From the NCBI GenBank assembly GCA_021200535.1, contig JAJQGL010000110.1, positions 1 through 40,840 on the forward strand: a DNA stretch of 40,840 nucleotides, written 5' to 3'. Source of the stretch: Clostridiaceae bacterium (GTDB lineage Bacteria > Bacillota > Clostridia > Lachnospirales > Lachnospiraceae). Below, piece after piece: positions 1 to 8,549 of this stretch (position 1 is its first letter; each line of letters opens with the position of its first letter). Both the position numbers and the translations under genes were made by a program. Below the pieces are notes generated by a model. That model ran no database searches. It saw only the letters and a program-made list of their open reading frames with translations, and was not told where the DNA came from.

Positions 1-14
1 CTTTCGATAGTTAA

Positions 15-47
15 AGTCTCAAAAAGTACACTTTTTGAGACTTTTTT
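15..47 (+). terminator. Rho-independent terminator of an upstream gene outside the window
   Basis: AGTCTCAAAAAG (15-26) pairs with CTTTTTGAGACT (31-42) around a four-base loop, and the stem runs straight into a T tract on the plus strand. It most likely ends a plus-strand gene lying to the left of the window. Confidence 0.75.
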
Positions 48-107
48 CCATTGATTACATAAATAATATAGAAAGAACTGGTACAGCGATAAGAACAATA
101 CTCACAC

Positions 108-204
108 AAAAATAACCACCCCTGTCACTGAAGTGAACCCCTTTTTTTAGACAAAATCCACTGTCTAATAAAAAGGGCACTTCACACACTGAGCGGTTAT
201 TTTT
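108..204. terminator. Possible terminator stem interrupted by a small inserted element
   Basis: AAAAATAACC (108-117) is the exact reverse complement of GGTTATTTTT (195-204), with A and T runs outside the stem on both sides, as in a bidirectional terminator. The arms are 77 bases apart because the 56-bp inverted-repeat element at 129-184 lies between them. Without that element and one CAC copy, the loop would be about 18 bases. This is an inference from base pairing only. Confidence 0.4.
129..184. mobile_element. 56-bp miniature inverted-repeat element resembling joined IS3-family ends
   Basis: TGAAGTGAACCCC, a T run and TAGACA (129-152) face the inverted partner TGTCTA, an A run and GGGCACTTCA (162-184). 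The arms match except for a two-base indel and a few mismatches. TGA-rich tips, a run of Cs, a T/A tract and (T)GGACA/AGACA resemble the terminal repeats of IS3/IS150-group elements. CAC lies directly outside each end (126-128 and 185-187), fitting a 3-bp target duplication. There is no transposase. It may be a non-autonomous relic, or only a complex hairpin. Confidence 0.4.
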
Positions 205-253
205 CATTAAATTTATTTTTCATTGAATAATGAAGAGTACCATTAATGAAGCA

Positions 254-376
254 TTATTTAGCAACATGTGCCACTGTATAATTTGAATAGGTGTCCCCTG
301 CCGGTTCATAATCTTCTGTTGCCTGATCTCCCCACATATCCCAGCTTTCGCGCATACCTCGTGCAAAAAGTTCAAT
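254..376 (-). pseudogene. 3' remnant of an unrecognised gene
   Basis: On the minus strand a 40-codon stretch is open and ends in TAA. It has protein-like composition (IELFARGMRESWDMWGD near its start, YSNYTVAHVAK at its end), with several Trp, Tyr and acidic residues that random A+T-rich DNA would rarely give. An in-frame TGA at 377-379 cuts it off and there is no start codon with a ribosome binding site. I read it as the C-terminus of a gene whose front was lost. I cannot name the family, and chance is possible. Confidence 0.35.
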
Positions 377-511
377 TCAAGGTCCTTGACTGCATGCCTC
401 TATACGAGAAAAAATTTTTAACTTTTTTTGTTTTTCACGCAATGAACGGCAAATTTTGTTGTGTATATAGATGAAAGACCTTTGCGCAGCAGGAAAGTAG
501 GATATCAATTT

Positions 512-613
512 ATGAAAAACGAAAACCTGTTAGAAGCGATTGGAAAAATCGACGATAGTCTTGTTCACGATGCTGTTAAAGACGCACAAAAAAATTCAAA
601 ATTAATGGTGTGA
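512..613 (+). pseudogene. Truncated N-terminus resembling Clostridia anti-sigma/membrane regulator proteins
   Basis: A 33-residue open frame begins MKNENLLEAIGKIDDSL and stops at TGA after about 30 plausible codons. In Clostridia, N-termini of the form M-x-x-E-x-L-x-x-A-x-G-x-I-D-D are known from membrane proteins encoded directly after ECF sigma factors, where a basic stretch and a membrane helix follow. Here the frame stops before any helix and no sigma gene precedes it. The A/T-rich stretch at 395-480, ending in TTGTGTATATAGATG, may be the leftover promoter. A genuine 33-residue peptide cannot be excluded. Confidence 0.4.
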
Positions 614-698
614 GCATAGTCGCAGGATATTTCACAATAGAGCCACAATAGCAAGGGCGAACAAAACGCTATTTACAACCTACAAAGAAACAAATTAC

Positions 699-731
699 AA
701 CAGGCTGCCAGATATTCTCCGGCAGCCTGTT
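699..731 (-). terminator. Terminator of pgi
   Basis: AACAGGCTGCC (699-709) and GGCAGCCTGTT (721-731) are perfect 11-bp inverted arms around an 11-base loop. The hairpin lies about 40 bases past the pgi stop codon, and a moderately T-rich tail follows on the minus strand. Confidence 0.75.
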
Positions 732-768
732 CAGATAATAGATACTCAAAGTTAATAAAGAACCTTTT

Positions 769-2118
769 TTACAGCCTCTTCATCAGCTCTTCTCTCTCCG
801 CCTCGTAACCCGGCTTTCCAAGAAGCGCAAACATATTTTTCTTGTAGCTCTCTACACCTGGCTGGTTAAACGGATTAACCCCCAGAATGTAACCGCTGAT
901 ACCACAGGCAAACTCAAAGAAATAGAACAGCTGTCCCAGATAAAATTCATTCTGTTCCGGCACCTTCAATGTAAGGTTTGGTGTGTTGCCGTCTGTATGC
1001 GCCAGCTGTGTTCCTTTCATAGCACTCTTATTGATAAAATCAAGTGTTTTTCCTGCAAGATAGTTTAAACCGTCCAGATCAACCGGCTCTTCTTCCAGTG
1101 TAATGTCCAGCGAAGGAGTCTCTAACTCCATTACTGTTTCAAACATAATACGGCTTCCATCCTGAATAAATTGTCCCATAGAATGCAGATCTGTTGTCAG
1201 ATCAACTGCTGCCGGGAAAATACCCTTCTGATCTTTTCCTTCACTCTCGCCATAGAGCTGCTTCCACCATTCTGCAACATAATGGAATGCAGGTTCATAA
1301 TTGCAGAGAATCTCCACACTCTTTCCTTTTCGATGAAGAATATTGCGGACAGCCGCATATTTCATTGCATCATTTTCAGAAAAATCCCTGTTGAGGCACT
1401 CTTCTCTCATAGAGGCAGCACCTTCCATCAGCTTCGCAATATCTGCCCCACTGACAGCAATCGGAAGCAGCCCAACCGCAGTCAGAACAGAGAAACGTCC
1501 TCCGACATCATCCGGTACAATAAAGGACTCATAGCCCTCTTCTGTCGCAAGCTTCTTCAGCGCACCCTTCTCTTTATCTGTCGTCGCATAGATTCTCTTT
1601 GACGCCTCTTCCTTGCCGTATTTCTTTTCCAGCATACTCTTAAACACGCGGAATGCGACTGCCGGCTCCGTAGTCGTGCCGGATTTGCTGATAATATTAA
1701 CAGAAAAATCTCTGTCTCCAATCACCTCAATCAGCTGTTTCAGATACGTACCGCTCAAATTGTTTCCACAATAATAAATTTCTGGCGTTTTACGGATTTC
1801 CTTAGAAACACTGTTATAAAATCCATGCCTTAAAAATTCGATTGCTGCTCTTGCTCCGAGATAGGATCCTCCAATACCAATTACAAGCAGAACCTCTGAA
1901 TCAGACTGAATCTTTTTTGCCGCTTCCTGAATGCGTCCAAATTCTTCCCTGTCATAATTTACAGGAAGGTCAATCCATCCCAGAAAATCATTTCCTGCCC
2001 CGGTCTTTTTCACCAGAACGTCTCTTGCATCGTTTGTAATTTTTTCCATTGACTGCATTTCATCCTCTGAAATAACACCTTTTGTCAATGCATAATCAAA
2101 CTTTACCTGATTAGACAT
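769..2118 (-). CDS. pgi: Glucose-6-phosphate isomerase
   Basis: Interconverts glucose 6-phosphate and fructose 6-phosphate in the cytoplasm, joining glycolysis/gluconeogenesis to the glycogen enzymes encoded later in the window. The 449-residue protein has the usual length of Firmicutes Pgi. It carries the phosphosugar-binding segment [18 protein letters not shown] (about residues 79-96), a SIS-type [14 protein letters not shown] segment, and a conserved DGNTPNLTL region near the C-terminus. The ATG is preceded by GGAGGAATT, a good ribosome binding site. It is transcribed alone, with a promoter about 100 bases upstream and a hairpin downstream. No damage is visible and the identification is firm. 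Confidence 0.97.
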   Translation of the reverse strand: MSNQVKFDYALTKGVISEDEMQSMEKITNDARDVLVKKTGAGNDFLGWIDLPVNYDREEFGRIQEAAKKIQSDSEVLLVIGIGGSYLGARAAIEFLRHGFYNSVSKEIRKTPEIYYCGNNLSGTYLKQLIEVIGDRDFSVNIISKSGTTTEPAVAFRVFKSMLEKKYGKEEASKRIYATTDKEKGALKKLATEEGYESFIVPDDVGGRFSVLTAVGLLPIAVSGADIAKLMEGAASMREECLNRDFSENDAMKYAAVRNILHRKGKSVEILCNYEPAFHYVAEWWKQLYGESEGKDQKGIFPAAVDLTTDLHSMGQFIQDGSRIMFETVMELETPSLDITLEEEPVDLDGLNYLAGKTLDFINKSAMKGTQLAHTDGNTPNLTLKVPEQNEFYLGQLFYFFEFACGISGYILGVNPFNQPGVESYKKNMFALLGKPGYEAEREELMKRL

Positions 2119-2217
2119 AATTCCTCCATTCTGCCGTTCTCAGCCGGCAACTTATGTATTTTGTGCCATGTCCATCAAATGATGTCGCGGGCAAACAAGC
2201 TTATTATTCCCCAACCG

Positions 2218-2246
2218 TTTATAGTTTAATCAATATTTTTCTGCAA
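2218..2246 (-). promoter_or_regulatory. Vegetative promoter of pgi
   Basis: On the minus strand TTGCAG (2241-2246) and TATAAA (2218-2223) are separated by exactly 17 bases, a good SigA-type promoter. It implies a leader of about 90 nucleotides before pgi, so pgi is transcribed separately from dnaB, which ends just upstream. Confidence 0.65.
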
Positions 2247-2282
2247 ATCAAGCAAAAATATGTTTTTTTATATTTATTTTAT

Positions 2283-3626
2283 CTAGTACCGCCGTTCCTC
2301 CTGGTGGTTTGCAAATTTAGTCAGATGCGGCAGCCACGTCAGCTTCACCTTTCCGGTCGGACCGCTTCTCTGCTTCGCAATAATGACCTCCGCCACATTT
2401 TTTTCTTCCGTATCTGGATTGTAATAATCATCCCGGTACAAAAACATAACAATATCTGCATCCTGCTCGATGGCGCCGGATTCACGGAGATCCGACAGCA
2501 TTGGACGCTTGTCGGGACGCTGTTCTACGGCACGCGACAGCTGGGACAATGCGATTACCGGAACATTTAATTCCCTTGCCATGACCTTTAACGAGCGTGA
2601 GATGTCCGATATCTCCTGCTGTCGGCTCTCGCTGCGCCGTCCGCCGCCGCTCATCAGCTGCAAATAATCGATAATAACCAGATCAAGCCCCTTACTCAGC
2701 TTCAGCTTCCTGCATTTTGAACGCAGCTCTGACGCTGTGATACCGGACGTGTCATCTATAATTAAATTTGTCTTTCCAATCCGACGAACGCTGTCTACCA
2801 AACGAACCCAATCTTCATCCTCAAGATTACCATTACGGATTTTCTGGGAATCTACCTTAGAATTCATTGATAAAATACGCTTCACCAACTGCTCTTTACC
2901 CATCTCAAGGCTAAACATTGCAATCGTACCCTGGCTGTGCAGTGAAATATACTCAATGATGTTAAGCACAAACGCCGTTTTTCCCATGGCAGGCCTTGCC
3001 GCAATCAAAATCAGATCCGATTTCTGCAGCCCGGCAGTCTTAAAATCCAGATCGCGAAAGCCTGTTTCCAATCCGGTAATATGGCCCTCCCTCTTTGATG
3101 CCTGGGAAATCTGGTCAAGCGTCCGGAGTACCACCTGGTCAATCGGCTCAAACTCACCGAAGGAACGCTGCTGCAGCACTTCAAACACTTCCTTTTCAGT
3201 GCTTTCCAAAATTTCTTCTAATGGTTGATTGTCCAGATAGCAGGTATTGGCTGCCTTTTCGGTCGTTCGGATCAGCCGGCGCAGGACTGCCTTTTCACGG
3301 ACAATATCCGCATAGTGTTTTACATTTGCAGATGTCGGCACACTAAGCGTAAGATTTGCCAGAAATTCGGCGCTTGAAAGCTCCGGCGATGTCTGCATCT
3401 CCCGCAGCTTGTTCTGCAGAGTAACCAAGTCGGTTGCAACCCCCTCCTGATACAGATCGACCAGCGCCTGAAAAAGCTCCGCATACTGTCCCTGATAAAA
3501 ATCATCTGCCACAAGAATTTCCGAGCTAACCAGAATCGCATCCTTATCCATAATCATTGAACCGATTACAGCCCTTTCCGCTTCTACACTGTGCGGCGGA
3601 ATCCTTTTTATCAAAGCTTCATCCAT
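2283..3626 (-). CDS. dnaB: Replicative DNA helicase
   Basis: Hexameric helicase that unwinds DNA at the replication fork (called DnaC in Bacillus subtilis). The 447 residues show the two-domain family layout. An N-terminal DnaB domain (about 1-105) contains PPHSVEAERAVIGSM. The RecA-like C-terminal domain has Walker A ARPAMGKTAF near residue 210, Walker B LVIIDYLQLM, and the DnaB motifs LSQLSRAVEQRPDKRP and LRESGAIEQDADIV. The start is fixed by AGGAGAA about six bases upstream of ATG. It sits 29 bp after rplI in the gdpP-rplI-dnaB order that is widespread in Firmicutes, so it is probably co-transcribed from the promoter before gdpP. Confidence 0.97.
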   Translation of the reverse strand: MDEALIKRIPPHSVEAERAVIGSMIMDKDAILVSSEILVADDFYQGQYAELFQALVDLYQEGVATDLVTLQNKLREMQTSPELSSAEFLANLTLSVPTSANVKHYADIVREKAVLRRLIRTTEKAANTCYLDNQPLEEILESTEKEVFEVLQQRSFGEFEPIDQVVLRTLDQISQASKREGHITGLETGFRDLDFKTAGLQKSDLILIAARPAMGKTAFVLNIIEYISLHSQGTIAMFSLEMGKEQLVKRILSMNSKVDSQKIRNGNLEDEDWVRLVDSVRRIGKTNLIIDDTSGITASELRSKCRKLKLSKGLDLVIIDYLQLMSGGGRRSESRQQEISDISRSLKVMARELNVPVIALSQLSRAVEQRPDKRPMLSDLRESGAIEQDADIVMFLYRDDYYNPDTEEKNVAEVIIAKQRSGPTGKVKLTWLPHLTKFANHQEERRY

Positions 3627-3655
3627 GGAAATTCTCCTGTTCTTCTTCTGTCTTT

Positions 3656-4102
3656 CTATTTCTCTTTTACAATCACTTTCAACGTTCCCATTACCTTTGG
3701 ATGTAATTTAATCGGCATATCAAAAATTCCCGGACTTTTAATCGGTACATCCAATACCATTTTCTTCTTATCCAATTCATATCCCAGCTGCTCCTTTGCA
3801 GCCGCCGCCAGCTCCTTTGTCGAGACGGAACCAAAACTCCTTCCTGCAGAACCGGTCTTAATAAATACCGTAATCGATTTATCCTTTAATTCCTCTGCAA
3901 ATGCCTCTGCTTCCTTCAGCTTCTCTAACGCAAGCTTCTCCTGATGCTGTTTTTGCAGCTTCAAATCATTTTTATTTTTCGCCGTTGCTTCCACGCCCAG
4001 CTTCTTTTTCAGCAGGAAATTTCTCGCATATCCCTCACTAACCGATACCATTTCGCCTTTTTTTCCCAATGACTTTACATCTTCCAATAAAATAACTTCC
4101 AT
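3656..4102 (-). CDS. rplI: 50S ribosomal protein L9
   Basis: Structural protein of the large ribosomal subunit that binds 23S rRNA and influences frame maintenance. The 148-residue protein starts [17 protein letters not shown] and continues [14 protein letters not shown], the N-terminal rRNA-binding signature of L9. A long charged helix (about residues 40-75) joins it to the C-terminal domain, which contains [16 protein letters not shown]. Its ATG overlaps the stop of gdpP by one base (TAATG), which indicates translational coupling. Family length and motifs are normal. Confidence 0.98.
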   Translation of the reverse strand: MEVILLEDVKSLGKKGEMVSVSEGYARNFLLKKKLGVEATAKNKNDLKLQKQHQEKLALEKLKEAEAFAEELKDKSITVFIKTGSAGRSFGSVSTKELAAAAKEQLGYELDKKKMVLDVPIKSPGIFDMPIKLHPKVMGTLKVIVKEK

Positions 4103-6150
4103 TATGCCTCTCCTTCCGTAATCATGTTATCAATCGTCTCACGGATAACCGCCTTTGCTTCCTCCATGCCCATATCTTTCAGCTGTGCTCCCGCCACATT
4201 AATGTGGCCGCCGCCGCCCAGACGTTCCATCATCACCTGAACATTCAATTCATCAATCGAGCGTGCACTAATATATATTTTCCCATTGTATTTTGTAAGC
4301 ACAAAGGATGCCTTTACCCCATTGATATCCAGAAGAGAATTTGCAATCTTCGCACCTAAAATCGTTGGGCTTTCCACCTTTTCCGCAGAGCTTTCTGCAA
4401 TCGCATATTCTCCCAGATAAAGCTCTGTATCCTGAATTGCCGCTGCCTTGATTTTATATTCTGTAATATCTTCACGGAAAAATTTGCGCACTCGAACCGC
4501 ATCGGCTCCGCTTCTGCGCAAATACGCCATTGCCTCAAAGGTGCGCACCCCTGTTTTATTTGAAAAAAAGTTTGTGTCAATCATAATGCCCGCATACATT
4601 GCCTCTGCTTCCGCAGCCCGCAGGCGCAGACCATTACCAATATACTGTGATACCTCTGCCACCATCTCACAGGCAGAGGATGCATATGGCTCAAGATAAA
4701 AGAGCACTGCTTTGGCAATCGCATCCCCGGCCTGGCGGTGATGGTCAATCACAACCACTGACTGCGCCATGTCGATTAACTCCGGACACTCCGTATAATC
4801 TCCTTTGTTTACATCCACAATCACCAGAAGCGTCGTATCATCCACCAGCTCTTTTGCCTGTTCATTGTCAACAATCATGTCCTTTTCATATTCTTTTGAG
4901 TCAAATCTTTCCCGAATCGGCCTGACAGAAGATGTCACTTCATTTAAAACAATGTGCGCCTTTCGGTTCAATGTCCTGGCTATCCGATATATGCCGACAG
5001 ATGCGCCAAAAGAATCCACATCACCAATCGAATGTCCCATCACAAGAACACGTTCCTTCCCCTCAATCAATTCTTTCAGAACATGCGCTTTTACTCTTGC
5101 CTTTACCCTTGTATTTCGCTCAATCTGAACGCGCTTTCCGCCAAAAAACTGTTCTTTATCCCCATTTTTGATCACCGCCTGATCGCCGCCTCTGCCCAGA
5201 GCGAGGTCCATTGCAACGCGCGCCCACTCATAGCGCTCCGTAAAACTGCCATTTCCCACACCAATGCCAATGCTGATTGTTGCACTCTGGTCATTGCCGA
5301 GATTAATATTTCGAATTTCCTCCAAAATCGAGAAACGTTCGCTAATCAACTTCTCCAGATGGCTTTGCTTAAAAACAAAGAAAAACTTATCCTTTTCCAG
5401 CTTTTTGGAAACAGCGTCCATTGCCTGCATATATTTGTTGACCTTGCGGTCGATCAGCGCCACAGTCAGGGACTGACGCACTTCATCAATGCTCTCAATC
5501 AGCTCGTCATAGTTATCAATATACAAAAGCCCAACCACAAGATTTTCTGCCTCGCGCGCCTTTTCAAGATTGATAACCTCTGTTTCTTCATACATATACA
5601 TTGCGATAATACGCTGCGTATTAATAACCTGGTCAAATACCAGTGAATTATCCCCTACGCCCAGGCCCCTGTCCACAATCAGCTGTAATGTACAGCTGTA
5701 ATAATGTCCGCCGGCCTCTACATGTACCGTTTTTTCCTCCGGAACCTTTGGCAGTTTGTTGTAGGTAATCTCCGGAAATATATTGGAAATACCGCGCCTT
5801 GCCGCTTTTTTGTTGACAATAATGTCAAGAAATTTGTCATTTCCCCACAGAAGCTGCCCATCTTCGCTCAAAACAGCATACGGAATCCCCATCTCTTTGA
5901 ACAGCGTCATCTGCATCTGCCCATAATTCGCCGCAAACTGAATCAGATCCCGGCGGATTTTTTTACGCCCGGTAAAATGAACCAGCAAAGTCGCCAGCAG
6001 ATAAATACAAAAATAAATGCCTGCAAGAACACACGCCTTCCGGTTCACAAAAAACAGCTGGATGCACAGTGCCGCAAACAGGAGATTCAATATAAGCGGC
6101 CATGTAAGATACGCCCGCAGCGTCCCCCTCAATTTTAGTCCTCGTCTCAT
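4102..6150 (-). CDS. gdpP: Membrane-anchored cyclic-di-AMP phosphodiesterase (GdpP/YybT family)
   Basis: Hydrolyses c-di-AMP, the second messenger that controls potassium, osmotic and cell-wall homeostasis. The 682-residue protein has two N-terminal membrane helices (about 15-60), a PAS-like domain (about 75-170), a GGDEF-type domain without a normal GGDEF motif (about 175-330), and a C-terminal DHH/DHHA1 phosphodiesterase. Metal-binding motifs are visible: [20 protein letters not shown] and the DHHA1 loop [12 protein letters not shown]. The degenerate GGDEF is normal for this family. The ATG follows a GGAGGG site. It is the first gene of the gdpP-rplI-dnaB operon and has a strong promoter. 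Confidence 0.95.
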   Translation of the reverse strand: MRRGLKLRGTLRAYLTWPLILNLLFAALCIQLFFVNRKACVLAGIYFCIYLLATLLVHFTGRKKIRRDLIQFAANYGQMQMTLFKEMGIPYAVLSEDGQLLWGNDKFLDIIVNKKAARRGISNIFPEITYNKLPKVPEEKTVHVEAGGHYYSCTLQLIVDRGLGVGDNSLVFDQVINTQRIIAMYMYEETEVINLEKAREAENLVVGLLYIDNYDELIESIDEVRQSLTVALIDRKVNKYMQAMDAVSKKLEKDKFFFVFKQSHLEKLISERFSILEEIRNINLGNDQSATISIGIGVGNGSFTERYEWARVAMDLALGRGGDQAVIKNGDKEQFFGGKRVQIERNTRVKARVKAHVLKELIEGKERVLVMGHSIGDVDSFGASVGIYRIARTLNRKAHIVLNEVTSSVRPIRERFDSKEYEKDMIVDNEQAKELVDDTTLLVIVDVNKGDYTECPELIDMAQSVVVIDHHRQAGDAIAKAVLFYLEPYASSACEMVAEVSQYIGNGLRLRAAEAEAMYAGIMIDTNFFSNKTGVRTFEAMAYLRRSGADAVRVRKFFREDITEYKIKAAAIQDTELYLGEYAIAESSAEKVESPTILGAKIANSLLDINGVKASFVLTKYNGKIYISARSIDELNVQVMMERLGGGGHINVAGAQLKDMGMEEAKAVIRETIDNMITEGEA

Positions 6151-6194
6151 AAATGCCCTCCATATCAGAACATATCCTGACTATTAACCTATAA

Positions 6195-6223
6195 AGTATA
6201 GCATTTTTCTATATATCAGTCAA
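6195..6223 (-). promoter_or_regulatory. Strong vegetative promoter of gdpP-rplI-dnaB
   Basis: On the minus strand TTGACT (6218-6223) and TATACT (6195-6200) are 17 bases apart, close to the SigA consensus, about 40 bases upstream of the gdpP start codon. Confidence 0.8.
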
Positions 6224-6257
6224 TCTGCGGGGGGGTTCAGGCAACCGCTCTTTTCTT

Positions 6258-7118
6258 CTATTTTTCCCAGCGTCCGGATGCCCCGCACGGCAATACCAGA
6301 CCATTCTCCGATACCGGCAGCCCAATTTCCTGTGCCTCAACCCTGCCGCCAAACCGCGGCACCAGCTCCAGATTCATCATATAAGACAATACCGCCGGCT
6401 GCAATCCGGTTGTATAAGAATTGAGCAAAAAAAACAGCGGATCATCTGACAGAATCTTTGTACAGAGCTGCACAAGCGGATGAATTTTCTCTTCGATTTT
6501 CCAAATTTCCCCCTTTGGACCGCGCCCATAGGAAGGAGGATCCATAATAATTGCATCATAGTGGTTTCCACGGCGGATTTCCCGTTCGACAAACTTCACG
6601 CAATCGTCCACAAGCCAGCGGATGGGAGCATCTTTTAATCCGGAAGCAGCCGCATTTTCCTTTGCCCATGTCACCATCCCCTTAGATGCGTCTACATGCG
6701 TGACCTGCGCCCCATTGGCAGCGGCAGCGAGAGTAGCGCCGCCGGTATAGGCGAACAGGTTTAATACCTTAACCGGCCGGCCGGCATTCAAAATCTTGTT
6801 TCCAAACCAGTCCCAGTTGACCGCCTGCTCCGGAAACAATCCGGTGTGCTTAAACTGAAAAGGCTGCAGCCGGAAGGTTAATGTTTTATAATGAATCTGC
6901 CACGTATTAGGCAAATCAAAAAATTCCCAGTCACCGCCTCCTCTGCTGCTGCGGTGATAATGCGCATTTCGGTTTTTCCATCCGTCATGCTCCTTCGGTG
7001 TAGTCCATATCACCTGCGGATCCGGGCGCACCAGCAGATATTCGCCCCAACGCTCCAGTTTCTCCCCCTCCGATGTATCAATCACTTCATAATCTTTCCA
7101 GTTTTTTGCAATCCACAT
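6258..7118 (-). CDS. Class I SAM-dependent methyltransferase (RlmI/RlmK-like)
   Basis: Probable RNA methyltransferase of the family that includes the 23S rRNA enzymes RlmI and RlmK. About 286 residues. The Rossmann fold shows SAM-binding motif I (VLNLFAYTGGATLAAA), an acidic motif (THVDASKGM) and the catalytic-loop motif IIMDPPSYGRGPKGEIW. An N-terminal segment with ERWGEYLLVRPDPQVIW precedes the fold, while the PUA domain found in full-length RlmI is absent, so the exact target is unknown. I place the start at 7118 rather than 7142: GAGGAG lies 11 bases before this ATG, whereas the outer ATG has no ribosome binding site. It is a single-gene unit. Confidence 0.85.
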   Translation of the reverse strand: MWIAKNWKDYEVIDTSEGEKLERWGEYLLVRPDPQVIWTTPKEHDGWKNRNAHYHRSSRGGGDWEFFDLPNTWQIHYKTLTFRLQPFQFKHTGLFPEQAVNWDWFGNKILNAGRPVKVLNLFAYTGGATLAAAANGAQVTHVDASKGMVTWAKENAAASGLKDAPIRWLVDDCVKFVEREIRRGNHYDAIIMDPPSYGRGPKGEIWKIEEKIHPLVQLCTKILSDDPLFFLLNSYTTGLQPAVLSYMMNLELVPRFGGRVEAQEIGLPVSENGLVLPCGASGRWEK

Positions 7119-7145
7119 AAACGATAGTTCTCCTCTTATCATTTT

Positions 7146-7260
7146 ATCATGAAGCAGAGCTTCATGATCGTTATCTACTCATGCTTTCGCGCTCTGTCGC
7201 TGCTTACGCAGCTGTTCATGATCTTGCTGCGCCCTCACATACAGGCATACTCAGTCCGCT
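7146..7260. repeat. Intergenic palindromic element upstream of the methyltransferase
   Basis: ATCATGAAG (7146-7154) and CTTCATGAT (7160-7168) form a perfect 9-bp hairpin with a 5-base loop. It is followed by G+C-rich text containing GATCTTGCTGCG and TGCGCCCTCACAT. The first string recurs at about 22420 and the second at about 14010, suggesting a degenerate dispersed repeat family. I see no gene here. Confidence 0.45.
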
Positions 7261-7310
7261 TATCATTTTATCATAATGCTTTTGGGAACTCAATAGCAGG
7301 CGATTTTCAT

Positions 7311-7389
7311 CACGGAACAAACTGCAGATATACGGAATGAACAACAAATTTTTTGTTGTTCATTCCGTATATCTGCAGTTTGTTCCGTG
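7311..7389. repeat. Perfect 38-bp inverted repeat with a 3-base spacer
   Basis: Every base from 7311 to 7348 pairs with 7389 to 7352; only AT-TT at 7349-7351 is left as a loop. The arms begin CACGGAACAAACTGC and end GAACAACAAA. No T tract follows, so it is not an ordinary terminator. It separates the methyltransferase from the ketoacyl synthase/receptor pair. Each arm contains two similar halves (CGGAACAAAC and CGGAATGAAC). Confidence 0.9.
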
Positions 7390-7534
7390 TATATTGTGTT
7401 TTTTCATACATATAATTTATACTGAAAATACATATATTTTTGTATAACGGAAAAGGAACATCTTACTACAGTTTAAAATCAGTGTCAACAAGGTACGGAA
7501 AATGAATAAAAAACAAAGGAGGGATGACGACTGC

Positions 7535-8530
7535 ATGAGAAATGTCAAAATAACCGGCACCGGAATTTACATTCCCAGCAACAAAGTATACAACGAAGAC
7601 ATTGATGCGCATTTTGAAAAAAGAGGGCTGAATGCACATAATCTGATGGAACATCTGGGGAGACGAAAGCGGTACTTTATTTCCGAAGGAGAAAATGCAA
7701 TCAGTATGTCTTGCAATGCGATTGAGAATTGTATTAAAAAAAATAACATTGATTTGAGCGAAGTAGAACTGTTAATCTTTTGTTCCGATACTCCTGAATA
7801 CTTAACTCCGTCAAACGCCATGAAAATAGTTGGCCTGTATGGTGATAAAATGAAAAATGTACAGATGGCTTTTGATGTAAATTCTAATTGTACAAGTATG
7901 ATTCAGGGGCTTGATATTGCAAGTAAATATATGAAAGCAGACGGGATAAACAAAGCGCTGGTCATAGGCTGTTTTTGTATATCCCCCGCAACCTTATGGT
8001 CAGATACTGTCGTTTATGCAAACTTTGCGGATGCCGCTGCATGTGTTGCATTACATTCTGAGGAAAATGAAATAAAATGCGGAATTTTGGATACCAAAGT
8101 AACCATCAATGCGGCATTGCACGAATATGTGACATATCCAAAATGCGGCATGTCCCAGGTTCCATTAAAGCGAATTGAACCAAACCAAAAAAGGCTCGAA
8201 TGGAATCCTTTTTCATTGGATGCACTGCCTCAATGCTGGACGGAAATGATTACGGATGTCCTGAAACGAAATTCGTATACGCCGGAAGATGTGGATTATT
8301 ATATTTTCTCACAACTAAGTGACAAATATAATATGGACACACTGGATTTGCTTCATATTCCGGAAAACAAATACCATTTTGTCGGCAGGGAATACGGTTA
8401 CACGGGGAATACATGTCCTGTTTTATGTTTAAACAGAATGTGGGACGTCTATTCCAAGCCGGGAAATATAATTATTTTTTGTACGATTGGCGCAGGAGCA
8501 GCAATGATTGTTCAGCTATATAAATTTTAA
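7535..8530 (+). CDS. Ketoacyl synthase III-like (FabH superfamily) enzyme with altered triad
   Basis: Thiolase-fold protein related to 3-oxoacyl-ACP synthase III, 331 residues. The start at 7535 is chosen because AAAGGAGGG lies 12 bases upstream; an in-frame ATG at 7502 has no such site. Family features: [18 protein letters not shown] at the start, nucleophile Cys119 in [12 protein letters not shown], Asn292 in [11 protein letters not shown], and the C-terminal glycine loop [13 protein letters not shown]. The FabH motif with the catalytic His (HQAN) reads FSQLS here, so Ser259 replaces His. Normal decarboxylative condensation is therefore doubtful. Acyl transfer or another thioester reaction is possible. 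No acyl-carrier or fatty acid gene is nearby. The chemoreceptor gene follows after 19 bp. Confidence 0.8.
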   Translation: MRNVKITGTGIYIPSNKVYNEDIDAHFEKRGLNAHNLMEHLGRRKRYFISEGENAISMSCNAIENCIKKNNIDLSEVELLIFCSDTPEYLTPSNAMKIVGLYGDKMKNVQMAFDVNSNCTSMIQGLDIASKYMKADGINKALVIGCFCISPATLWSDTVVYANFADAAACVALHSEENEIKCGILDTKVTINAALHEYVTYPKCGMSQVPLKRIEPNQKRLEWNPFSLDALPQCWTEMITDVLKRNSYTPEDVDYYIFSQLSDKYNMDTLDLLHIPENKYHFVGREYGYTGNTCPVLCLNRMWDVYSKPGNIIIFCTIGAGAAMIVQLYKF

Positions 8531-8549
8531 TGATTGGAGAAAACAAATT

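Noticed and set aside
268-474. A 68-codon plus-strand frame starting at 268
   Set aside because: Its translation has no family features and its first part is antisense to the minus-strand remnant at 254-376.
4954-5646. A 230-codon plus-strand open frame inside gdpP
   Set aside because: It is antisense to a firmly identified gene, with no recognisable domain or start signal.
7390-7534. SigA promoter before the ketoacyl synthase-like gene (TTGTGT with TTATAC or TATACT)
   Set aside because: The region is so A+T-rich that such pairs are expected by chance and the -35 is weak.
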